Source of the DNA: Colwellia sp. PAMC 20917
GTDB lineage: Bacteria; Pseudomonadota; Gammaproteobacteria; Enterobacterales; Alteromonadaceae
Length of the DNA stretch: 64,000 nt
Reading direction: 5' to 3'
NCBI RefSeq assembly: GCF_001767295.1
Contig: NZ_CP014944.1
Location: forward strand, 2,542,001 to 2,606,000
Shown here: positions 38,504 through 45,874 of the stretch, one piece after another
Layout: each line of letters starts with the position of its first letter
How positions within the stretch are numbered: position 1 is the stretch's first letter
The notes under the pieces: model-generated
What the model was told of the DNA's origin: nothing
Database searches by the model: none
The model's input: only the letters and a program-made list of their open reading frames with translations
Made by a program: the position numbers and the translations under genes

Positions 38504-38834
38504 AAGTATCCTTGTTTACTAACAGTGAAGAAACGATGAAAACTCAGCTAAGCTGAAGTAAAAAGTTATTTCTAATAAACTTGAAATTATATTATGCCAA
38601 TTAAGTCCTAATGGACAGGGTGAACACTGAAGAAGTGAATTTAATCATAGACAACGTTGCTAAGCGTGATTAATTTGGGGGCGTAATAAGATGTCGTGGC
38701 GAATGAATGTTCAGATAATGAGTTGGCTTGGTGTTAGTCATTTTATCAGTGTTTTTTTTATCAATGAATCGTTGTCATAAATACCATGACAACGATAAAT
38801 TAACGACCTGCCACTTGTGGGTTTATCGGTGGTA
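38504..38834. other. 331-bp intergenic region with one hairpin
   Basis: No open reading frame of note is present. ATCGTTGTCAT and ATGACAACGAT (38768-38796) are exact 11-bp complements around a 7-base loop, 39 bases downstream of the hypothetical gene stop on the minus strand. No T-run follows on either strand, so it is not a clear terminator. The upstream part, next to the VOC start, presumably holds its promoter; I see no strong box. Confidence 0.5.
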
Positions 38835-39275
38835 TTAGTTAAGTGTTTGCGTATAAAACTCAGAAAAATATTTGCCACCCTTAATTTCAAGGATTAAACG
38901 TAATTTGTAGCTTTGGCCTTTATCTGCAACCAAACGACCAAGTGGTGTTTCGCGCTTCCAGTAATAAGGCGAGTCTTTCATGCCAAGTCGAAAGGACGTT
39001 GCTTGGTTTTCTTTATCGACGAGAAATAAAGTCGCGGTGTCGATAGGAAAAGTAGAATTAACGGTCGTTATACCCTTATTATCCATAACATTTACTTCAA
39101 ATTCTCCTGATTTTAAAATACATTTTTGCTGACTAACGTCACAATGTCCAAAGGGAACCAATTCAAAAGCGCGCGCTTGACTAGCACTATTCTCTTCCCA
39201 TAAATCAGCTAAGGCAAAGCCTAAAATGGTCAGGATAGGGGCAACGATAATAGCTGTTTTAGTGTGTTTGTTCAT
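38835..39275 (-). CDS. exported or membrane-anchored protein of unknown function
   Basis: A 146-residue protein with an N-terminal helix (about 8-24, AIIVAPILTILGFALADLW) and a periplasmic domain. It contains the pair HCDVSQQKC (two Cys seven residues apart), which could form a disulfide, then a beta-rich remainder. No family is recognised. It lies upstream (minus strand) of nothing obvious; its 5' side faces the palindromic repeat and the end of the symporter gene. Confidence 0.65.
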   Translation of the reverse strand: MNKHTKTAIIVAPILTILGFALADLWEENSASQARAFELVPFGHCDVSQQKCILKSGEFEVNVMDNKGITTVNSTFPIDTATLFLVDKENQATSFRLGMKDSPYYWKRETPLGRLVADKGQSYKLRLILEIKGGKYFSEFYTQTLN

Positions 39276-39302
39276 AAAGCTTCCTATGAGTATATGTTAC
39301 TT

Positions 39303-39363
39303 CGTCATGCTGAATTTATTTCAGTTGTTTAACTTGAGATCTTGAAATGAATTTAGGATGACG
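39303..39363. repeat. copy of the CGTCAT...palindromic repeat family
   Basis: The arms run inward from CGTCATGCTGAATTTATTTC on the left to its diverged complement ending GGATGACG on the right (about 18 of 21 pairing). The loop is about 18 bases. The same core recurs at 49684-50158, so this is a dispersed family member. A stem-loop of this type between genes is typical of REP/MITE-like elements. Confidence 0.65.
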
Positions 39364-39507
39364 CCGACTTAGCTAGTTAGGTTTTAGTTCTGCCGCCCAC
39401 TGAGTCAGTTTAGTTTTAATCATAACGGCCATTTAGCCCGTTCGGTGTTAAGTATTATGTCTGCTTAAGCAGAAGAATTTACTCATTATATCGTAATAAG
39501 TAAATAT

Positions 39508-39540
39508 AAAGCCCTATTTATACAAGTTAAATAGGGCTTT
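39508..39540 (-). terminator. terminator of the symporter operon
   Basis: AAAGCCCTATTTA and TAAATAGGGCTTT are exact 13-bp complements around a 7-base loop; on the minus strand TTTATATTTA follows. It lies 35 bases after the symporter stop. Confidence 0.75.
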
Positions 39541-39574
39541 AGTATTATTAATCAAAAAGTTGTCGTAAGACTAA

Positions 39575-41314
39575 TTAGTGATCATGTGCTGCTGAAACAC
39601 CACCGTGCGGTGTACGGAAGTTTTCAACCATTTGTTGGATATGAGCGGGTGCTGGACCTGTTACTCTTAATACAGCGAAAGCAACTGCAAAGTTAACAGC
39701 AGCGCCGACTGCACCAAAGGCATTAGGAGAAATACCAAAGAACCAGTTAGGACCCATGTCACCTAGGAAAGAAGTGCCTGGGATAAACATAAAACCTTTG
39801 TGTTGGAACACGTATAACATAGTTACACCGATACCCGAACACATGCCCCAAACTGCTGCTGGACCACTCATCTTCTTAGCAAATATACCCATCATTAGTG
39901 CAGGGAATATTGACGATGCGGCTAAACCAAAGGCTAGCGCCACCGTTCCTGCGGCAAAGCCAGGCGGATTTAAACCAAGCCAACCAGCAACCATCACTGA
40001 TATTGTCATCACAATTCGACCTGCGAGTAACTCATCTTTCTCTGACATGTCAGGTGTTAAAATACCTTTCAATAAATCGTGGGAGATAGAGGAGGATATC
40101 GCTAATAACAAACCAGCGGCAGTAGATAACGCAGCAGCTAAACCACCAGCGGCAACTAAAGCAATCACCCAGTTTGGTAAGTTTGCGATTGCTGGGTTAG
40201 CAAGTACCATAATGTCACGGTCAACTTTAACCATTTCATTCGTCGCTTTATCAGCAGTATATTGTATTTTACCATCGCCATTCTTGTCTTCGTATTGTAA
40301 AAGACCAGTTTTTTCCCAATCTTTAAACCATTGTGGACGTTCAGCATACTCAAGGTTCTGACCGGCTACGGGTTCAATAGTGTTCATTAGGTTTAAACGA
40401 GCCATTGCGCCAACTGCCGGAGCAACTGTGTATAACAAGGCGATAAAGACTAATGCGTAACCTGCAGATTGACGTGCAGCTTTAACTGAAGGAACGGTAA
40501 AAAAGCGCATAATAACGTGAGGTAAACCGGCAGTACCTATCATTAGAGATAGAGTATATGCGAACATATTTACTGAACCGCCCATGTTATCAGTGGTGTA
40601 CTCTTTAAAGCCTAATTCAGTAACAACTAAGTCTAATTTATCAAGTAAATAAACACCGCTACCGTCAGCCAACGTTGAGCCTAAGCCTAACTGTGGAATA
40701 GGGTTACCCGTTAACTGTAGTGAAATAAAGACTGCAGGAATGGTATAAGCAAAAATCAATACTATGTACTGAGCAATTTGCGTGTAAGTAATACCTTTCA
40801 TACCACCCAATACGGCATAAACCCAAACAACGAACATACCGATGTAAAGACCTAAATCGTAATCAACTTCTAGGAAGCGAGAGAAAGCAACACCCACACC
40901 TTTCATTTGACCAATGATGTAAGTTAATGACGCGATGATTAAACAAACAACGGCAACAACACGTGCTGTTTTTGAGTAATAACGGTCAAAAATAAATTCA
41001 GGTACAGTGAACTTGCCGTGCTTACGTAAGTAAGGAGCAAGTAGCATGGCCAGTAGTACATAACCACCAGTCCAACCCATTAAGAAAACTGAGCCACCAT
41101 AGCCAAGGAAAGAAATCATCCCTGCCATTGAAATAAATGACGCGGCACTCATCCAATCGGCACCAATTGCCATACCATTTTGTAATGGGGTAACACCACC
41201 ACCAGCAACGTAAAAGTCACTAGTTGAACCGGCACGAGCCCACCAAGCAATACCAAAGTAAACGGCGAAAGAACCGAACACAGCAATGTATGTATAGAGT
41301 TTTAACTCATCCAT
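39575..41314 (-). CDS. sodium:solute symporter, VC_2705 subfamily (acetate/carboxylate permease-like)
   Basis: A 579-residue SSS-family transporter with about 13 helices, related to ActP. Core features are ASFISMAGMISFLGYGG and the sodium-site helix around AALSTAAGLLLAISSSISHD. Between helices there is an extra cytosolic/periplasmic loop at about 315-365 with the sequence DKNGDGKI, which resembles a calcium-binding EF-hand/dockerin loop (positions 1, 3 and 5 acidic or Asn). The gene overlaps the DUF4212 gene by one base (TAATG), and this large-small pair is the recognised VC_2705/VC_2704-type unit. Acetate or another small carboxylate is the inferred substrate, supported by the nearby CrbSR-like pair. 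Confidence 0.88.
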   Translation of the reverse strand: MDELKLYTYIAVFGSFAVYFGIAWWARAGSTSDFYVAGGGVTPLQNGMAIGADWMSAASFISMAGMISFLGYGGSVFLMGWTGGYVLLAMLLAPYLRKHGKFTVPEFIFDRYYSKTARVVAVVCLIIASLTYIIGQMKGVGVAFSRFLEVDYDLGLYIGMFVVWVYAVLGGMKGITYTQIAQYIVLIFAYTIPAVFISLQLTGNPIPQLGLGSTLADGSGVYLLDKLDLVVTELGFKEYTTDNMGGSVNMFAYTLSLMIGTAGLPHVIMRFFTVPSVKAARQSAGYALVFIALLYTVAPAVGAMARLNLMNTIEPVAGQNLEYAERPQWFKDWEKTGLLQYEDKNGDGKIQYTADKATNEMVKVDRDIMVLANPAIANLPNWVIALVAAGGLAAALSTAAGLLLAISSSISHDLLKGILTPDMSEKDELLAGRIVMTISVMVAGWLGLNPPGFAAGTVALAFGLAASSIFPALMMGIFAKKMSGPAAVWGMCSGIGVTMLYVFQHKGFMFIPGTSFLGDMGPNWFFGISPNAFGAVGAAVNFAVAFAVLRVTGPAPAHIQQMVENFRTPHGGVSAAHDH

Positions 41315-41565
41315 TATGATTCCTCGACGTTATATTTTTTATCAAGATCGTTCATTTTTTTGGTGTACCAAAAAACTAAACCGACAAAAGTGTAAATTGA
41401 ACCTTGCTGTGCAAACCAGAAACCTAGTTTGTAGCCACCGATACGTATTTCATTTAAAGGTTCTACTAATAGCAAACCGAACCCAAATGAAACGACGAAC
41501 CAGATAACAAGACTTATAAATATTAGGCGCAGATTTTCTGACCAATATGTCTGTTTCTCTTCCAT
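41314..41565 (-). CDS. DUF4212 small subunit of the solute symporter
   Basis: An 83-residue inner-membrane protein with two helices (about 12-34 and 48-68). It shows SENLRLIFISLVIWFVVSFG and the family WFAQQGSIYTFVGLVFWYTKKM. DUF4212 proteins occur immediately before VC_2705-type symporters and are thought to be their small partner. The stop shares one base with the symporter start, so translation is coupled. Its promoter must be in the 314-bp divergent region upstream. Confidence 0.9.
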   Translation of the reverse strand: MEEKQTYWSENLRLIFISLVIWFVVSFGFGLLLVEPLNEIRIGGYKLGFWFAQQGSIYTFVGLVFWYTKKMNDLDKKYNVEES

Positions 41566-41879
41566 TATCCTCTCCTAGCAACTTAACTTATCTGGGTTTT
41601 AGCCCAGTTATTATGTGAAGCGTTTATTATTTTTTTACGCTTGATTTATCACCTGTTTTACCAATTAAGGCAGTAGTTACGTTTACTATTAATTCGGATC
41701 GCGATAAAACCAAAATCAAAATTCATAGTGAAATTTAACTATTATTGACACTAACAAGGTTTTTCGAATTGAGGTATTACACTTTAGTCTAGATTTTATA
41801 CTTTAGGGTTGACGTAAGCGGGCTAAATACACTAAAAATAGCTATCTACTAAGTATGTTTTGTTAAAGGCTGAAAGAAT
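41566..41879. promoter_or_regulatory. divergent promoter region of the symporter and DUF294 genes
   Basis: This 314-bp gap must hold promoters in both directions and probably the binding site for a local regulator. TTGACA at 41745-41750 and TTGACG at 41809-41814 are candidate -35 boxes towards the DUF294 gene, but neither has a convincing -10 at the right spacing. A small stem CTGGG/CCCAG lies in the DUF4212 leader near 41590-41605. No regulator site is recognised. Confidence 0.4.
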
Positions 41880-43757
41880 ATGGATCATGAACTCGCCGAG
41901 ATTAGTGCTTTCCTTCAAGCGATTCCGCCATTCGACACCCTACCCGAATCGGTGACGTTACAATTAGTCAAAGAAATAAATATTTGCTACGTAAGGGCCA
42001 AACAACCGTTGCCACCTAATGGTATCGAGGAGGCGCGTCTTTACATCTTACGCAAAGGTGCTTTGGTTTATACCGACCATAATGGCCAGTTAGTGGGAAA
42101 ATATACCGAAGGTGAAATTTGCAGTGTTTTTTGTCGACCCGCACAACGCAATGAAGTGGAGGTAAATACTGAAGAAGACACTTTACTGTACAGTCTTGAT
42201 TATCAAATTTTGCTGTCTTTAGTTGCAGACTACCCACAAATAGACGCTTTTTTCATGCAAACAGCTGCAGAGCGTTTAAAAGGGAAAATGAGCAAGGTTA
42301 ATGAAGACGCGATTATTAATTCTTCACTGATTAATAACCCCATTAGTCAATTTTATCATCAACCAGTATTAACCATTAACAGTCATCAAAGCATACAAGA
42401 AGCGGCGCTAAAAATGACTGAAAAAGATATTTCTTGCTTAGTCGTAATTGATGATAAAGAAAGTGGTGTCGGTGCACCGGTTGGTATAGTAACCGATAAA
42501 GATATTCGTCGACGTTGTGTCGCTGAAGGGTTAAGTTTTACCCTGCCAGTCAGCGAGATTATGACCACAGATATGGCAACGTTACCCGAGCAAAGTAGCG
42601 CTTATGATGCGCTTATGTTGATGACTAGCAAGCGTATTCACCACCTTCCTATTACTGGCTTTAGTGATTCTGGAGAGTATGGCGAACTAGTGGCGATGGT
42701 AACTATCACTGACTTAATGAATAATGAAGGCCACAATGCCGTCAATATCACCAGTATTATTCGTAAAGCGGCGACCATTAACGATTTGATCCGTATCAGT
42801 AAATTAATACCAAAATTACAAATTCGTATGGCTAAACTCGGTACCAGTGCTGATCATATTGGTAAAAGTATTAGTGCAATAACGATGGCATTTACGATTC
42901 GAATTATTGAAATGTCAGAAAAAATCAATGGCAAAGCGCCAGTTCCCTATGCATGGGTAGCTTGTGGTTCTCAAGCAAGACAAGAGCAGCTTGCCCATTC
43001 TGACCAAGACAATGCTTTAATTATTTCTGATCAGGTACAACCTGAGCATGAAGCTTGGTTTGAAAACCTCGCCTCGTTTGTTTGTGATGGTCTTGCTGCC
43101 TGCGGTTTTATCTTGTGTCCTGGCGATATCATGGCTTCAAACCCTAAATGGCGACAACCACAAAAAATGTGGCATCAATATTTTGAGCAATGGGTCAATA
43201 CTCCAAGCCCACAGGCGTTACTTAATGGTAGTGTCTTCTTTGATTTTGCTACAGTACATGGCGACGATTCTTTACTTAACGAAGTACGTAGCAAGCTGCT
43301 GGCAAAAACCAAAGGTAATAGCTTATTTCTCGCACACCTGTCTAGAAATGCTTTGATGCTGAGGCCACCACTGGGGTTTTTTCGGGATTTTGTGTTAATT
43401 TCTGATGGCGAGCATAAATCGAGTCTAGATATTAAGCACAATGGTATAGCGCCGATTGTTGATCTGGCAAGAATTTATGCGCTAGCCGAAGGGATCGCAT
43501 CAGTGAACACTATAGAGCGCCTTAGAAAAGCAGCCGGAAGCCCTTCTATTTCTAAAGAGTCGGCGGCTAACTTAATTGATGCTTATGAATTTTTAGGCAT
43601 ATTGCGTTTAGAGCACCAAGCCAATTTACTTCAAGCAGGTAAAGAGCCAAATAATTACTTGTCACCGAAAAAATTGTCTAAGCTCGAACGTGAACATTTA
43701 AAGGATGCTTTTAAAGTCATTAAAGCATTACAAGATAGCAGACAGTCAACGTACTAA
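41880..43757 (+). CDS. cNMP-binding/CBS-pair/DUF294 nucleotidyltransferase-like protein
   Basis: A 625-residue cytosolic protein. The N-terminal ~130 residues resemble a cyclic-nucleotide-binding fold (LYILRKGALVYTDHNGQLVGKYTEG). Two CBS domains follow (about 160-275, with DKDIRRR and ITDLMNNEGH). Then comes the DUF294 nucleotidyltransferase core with CGSQARQEQLAHSDQDNALI (a GSxARxE...DxD site, about 360-380) and the DUF294 C-terminal helical domain. It resembles GlnD-type regulators of uptake systems. It is divergent from the VC_2705-type symporter and followed 8 bases later by a DEDDh exonuclease gene, a conserved set in this group. Confidence 0.88.
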   Translation: MDHELAEISAFLQAIPPFDTLPESVTLQLVKEINICYVRAKQPLPPNGIEEARLYILRKGALVYTDHNGQLVGKYTEGEICSVFCRPAQRNEVEVNTEEDTLLYSLDYQILLSLVADYPQIDAFFMQTAAERLKGKMSKVNEDAIINSSLINNPISQFYHQPVLTINSHQSIQEAALKMTEKDISCLVVIDDKESGVGAPVGIVTDKDIRRRCVAEGLSFTLPVSEIMTTDMATLPEQSSAYDALMLMTSKRIHHLPITGFSDSGEYGELVAMVTITDLMNNEGHNAVNITSIIRKAATINDLIRISKLIPKLQIRMAKLGTSADHIGKSISAITMAFTIRIIEMSEKINGKAPVPYAWVACGSQARQEQLAHSDQDNALIISDQVQPEHEAWFENLASFVCDGLAACGFILCPGDIMASNPKWRQPQKMWHQYFEQWVNTPSPQALLNGSVFFDFATVHGDDSLLNEVRSKLLAKTKGNSLFLAHLSRNALMLRPPLGFFRDFVLISDGEHKSSLDIKHNGIAPIVDLARIYALAEGIASVNTIERLRKAAGSPSISKESAANLIDAYEFLGILRLEHQANLLQAGKEPNNYLSPKKLSKLEREHLKDAFKVIKALQDSRQSTY

Positions 43758-43765
43758 GGTTAAAT

Positions 43766-44470
43766 ATGCTCAGCAATCAACCCTTGTTTTATTGGTTACT
43801 CGGTTATGAAGCTAAACGAAAACGTGCTTGGGCGCGAGCGCCAGAAGGAGCCTTAAAAGACTTTCTTGCTGTCAGTTTTCCTGAACCTGATACGCCATTA
43901 AATGAGATTGAAATTTTGTCGGTTGATTTTGAAACCACTGGCCTTCATGCCATTAACGATAAGTTACTGAGTGTTGGCTTTATTGGCATAAAACAGCAGC
44001 AAATATCATTAAAAGACAGCTACCATCAAATCATCAAAACGAAGGATGATCTTAGCGCAGATAACGTTATTATTCATCAAATAACTGATCAGCAAAAAGA
44101 ACAAGGCGCGCCATTAAAAGAGGTGGTTGAAGCCTTACTCAAAGCTTTGGCTGGAAAAGTAATGTTGGTACATTTTGCTCGTATTGAAAGACAATTCTTG
44201 CAGCAAGCTTGTTTGGAACTTTATGGCGTAGCGCCACCTTTTCCGATGATAGATACCCTAATGATAGCAAAGCGTCAACTTGATAAAAAGGATGTCGCTT
44301 ACGACCCTTCAGAATTAAGATTGTCAACTTTGCGCCACGCTCATGGCTTGCCAAATCATTTTGCCCATAACGCTTTAAATGACGCTATAGCTACGGCTGA
44401 ACTGTTAATGGTACAAGTCAGTGAAATGTCTGATAACAACTCACTTAAATTGCACGATTTATTATTGTAA
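43766..44470 (+). CDS. DEDDh 3'-5' exonuclease (DNA polymerase III epsilon-like)
   Basis: A 234-residue exonuclease-fold protein. Motif I DFETTG has Asp54 and Glu56; motif II is HFARIERQFL; motif III is HNALNDAIATAELL with His and Asp. All DEDDh catalytic residues are present. It is too different from DnaQ to be the replicative proofreader, lacks the beta-clamp tail, and is coupled to the DUF294 gene. Its substrate in the symporter neighbourhood is not known; involvement in nucleotide or RNA signalling is speculative. Confidence 0.85.
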   Translation: MLSNQPLFYWLLGYEAKRKRAWARAPEGALKDFLAVSFPEPDTPLNEIEILSVDFETTGLHAINDKLLSVGFIGIKQQQISLKDSYHQIIKTKDDLSADNVIIHQITDQQKEQGAPLKEVVEALLKALAGKVMLVHFARIERQFLQQACLELYGVAPPFPMIDTLMIAKRQLDKKDVAYDPSELRLSTLRHAHGLPNHFAHNALNDAIATAELLMVQVSEMSDNNSLKLHDLLL

Positions 44471-44613
44471 TTTTGGCTCAATGAACCCATAAAAACTAAC
44501 GGCAAGTAAATCTGTTGAAGGCAACCGTGATATTTTCAAGTTGAATATTACTTTTGAACAATACCCCTGACAACTTACTACCGCTCTTTTTTTAAATGGC
44601 TTATGGTGACCGT

Positions 44614-44913
44614 TTAGGCTTTATCAACTGAAGTTGATGTAGACTTAGCATTGGCCTTTATTATTTCAATATCTACTTTATCAATAAGTAATAAAACGTC
44701 TGCTAATTTTTTTCTTAAATCAGCAGAGAGCTTGTTAGGGAAGCTACATTTTTTGGCGACAGAAAGTGATTCTCTGCGGATAACGATGTTAAGTAAATTC
44801 TGAATAGAGTCGGTATTTGATAGTGCTAATGCGGGGAGTGGTTTTTCAACTGCTTGATTGAAGGTATCGTACGCTTCTTGTAATGCTACTTTTGCTTGTT
44901 TTAGTCTAGCCAT
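44614..44913 (-). CDS. small helical protein of unknown function
   Basis: A 99-residue, mostly helical, charged protein (MARLKQAKVALQEAYDTFN and KLSADLRKKLADVLLLIDKVDIEI) with no signal peptide. No family recognised. It is isolated, on the minus strand between the exonuclease and the DUF465 gene. A coiled-coil character is plausible from the Leu/Ile spacing. Confidence 0.6.
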   Translation of the reverse strand: MARLKQAKVALQEAYDTFNQAVEKPLPALALSNTDSIQNLLNIVIRRESLSVAKKCSFPNKLSADLRKKLADVLLLIDKVDIEIIKANAKSTSTSVDKA

Positions 44914-45122
44914 GTAACCACCTATTTTATTGTTATTAAGGGCCTATTGGTGTTTATCACGATTAATTAAAACACCTATGGCCCCTTCTACAATAAATAG
45001 ATTTGAAACTTTGTCTAGTGTTATTCGTTAGTAATTAAACGATTGCAGTAGTGTTAACGTTATCACCTTGCCTTGAACCTATAGCTAACCTTAGTTTCAT
45101 GCTCTTACTTGACGATAAAATT

Positions 45123-45374
45123 TTAGGTGGTTAATTTCGCTTTTTTGATGATGGTAAATAATTCATCTTTTAAATGTAAGCGCTGCTTTTTTTGTTGATC
45201 GAGATATTCATCCGAAGTATTTTCAGCCCCTTGTTCAATGTGATGTACTTCTTGATCGAGCTCGTGATATTTTTTGAATAAGCGAGCAAAATGAGCATCA
45301 TTCATTTTTAGGCTGCGTATTTCATCAGCAAATTCTGGAAACTCGTGGTGTAAATCATGTTTTTCTATTATCAT
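45123..45374 (-). CDS. DUF465 family protein (YdcH-like)
   Basis: An 83-residue soluble helical-hairpin protein, with FPEFADEIRSLKMNDAHFARLFKKYHELDQEV and a C-terminal KKQRLHLKDELFTIIKKA, like E. coli YdcH (74 residues). Function unknown in the family. It is 10 bases downstream of the TraR/DksA-type gene on the same strand, so the two probably form one transcript. Confidence 0.88.
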   Translation of the reverse strand: MIIEKHDLHHEFPEFADEIRSLKMNDAHFARLFKKYHELDQEVHHIEQGAENTSDEYLDQQKKQRLHLKDELFTIIKKAKLTT

Positions 45375-45384
45375 TTTTTATCCC

Positions 45385-45699
45385 TTATGTTGCGCAATTA
45401 ATACAAGTTGTTGTGTAAGGTAAAGCGTGTAATCTTTCGATGTTTATTAGGGTGTTACAGCTTGAACAAAAGCCATATTTTTTATTTTCTAGACGATTTA
45501 ATGCGGCAATAACATACTTTAGTTCAGCTTTTGCTTGGTGATGAATTTCATCTAGCACTTCATCATTTTCGGTTTCGGTTGCTTGTTCAGCAAAGTCCTG
45601 TGAGCGACCTTGGTGTAAATCAGCTTCAATAGCACTTATGCGATGCTCTAGCTGAGCTTTTTTCTCTGTTAAGGAGGTTAATATTTCTTGATGAGTCAT
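45385..45699 (-). CDS. TraR/DksA family zinc-finger protein
   Basis: A 104-residue DksA-like protein. A coiled coil with DFAEQATETENDEVLDEI precedes a C4 zinc finger (CSSC ... CINC) near the C-terminus. The coiled-coil tip lacks the standard DxxDxA of DksA but is acidic. DksA-family proteins bind the RNA polymerase secondary channel; this short form may act similarly in stress. It leads the two-gene unit with DUF465. Confidence 0.88.
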   Translation of the reverse strand: MTHQEILTSLTEKKAQLEHRISAIEADLHQGRSQDFAEQATETENDEVLDEIHHQAKAELKYVIAALNRLENKKYGFCSSCNTLINIERLHALPYTTTCINCAT

Positions 45700-45823
45700 G
45701 TCATTTTCCTTTAAACGATAAGGGCTATGACTTTATTTTATGGCAACGTTGGCTAATTGTTTTGATCTAGCGCAAGTGTAAGCGAATAATTGGCAAGCTA
45801 GGGCTGATAAAAATAATGTAATG

Positions 45824-45860
45824 CCAATAAAAAAGACGCAGTAAGCGTCTTTTTTATTGG
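45824..45860 (-). terminator. strong bidirectional terminator after the peptidase gene
   Basis: Sixteen-base arms CCAATAAAAAAGACGC and GCGTCTTTTTTATTGG are exact complements around AGTAA. Read on the minus strand the T-run is inside the descending arm. It lies 15 bases after the S9 peptidase stop on the minus strand. Confidence 0.85.
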
Positions 45861-45874
45861 GTTATAAAGCTGTT

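Noticed and set aside
38768-38796. Terminator for the hypothetical gene at 38835
   Set aside because: The stem is perfect but neither strand has a T-run immediately after it, so it is listed only as a hairpin.
39756-40361. 201-codon plus-strand open frame
   Set aside because: It lies wholly inside the symporter gene on the other strand, reads as low-complexity and has no family features; the symporter reading is clearly the real one.
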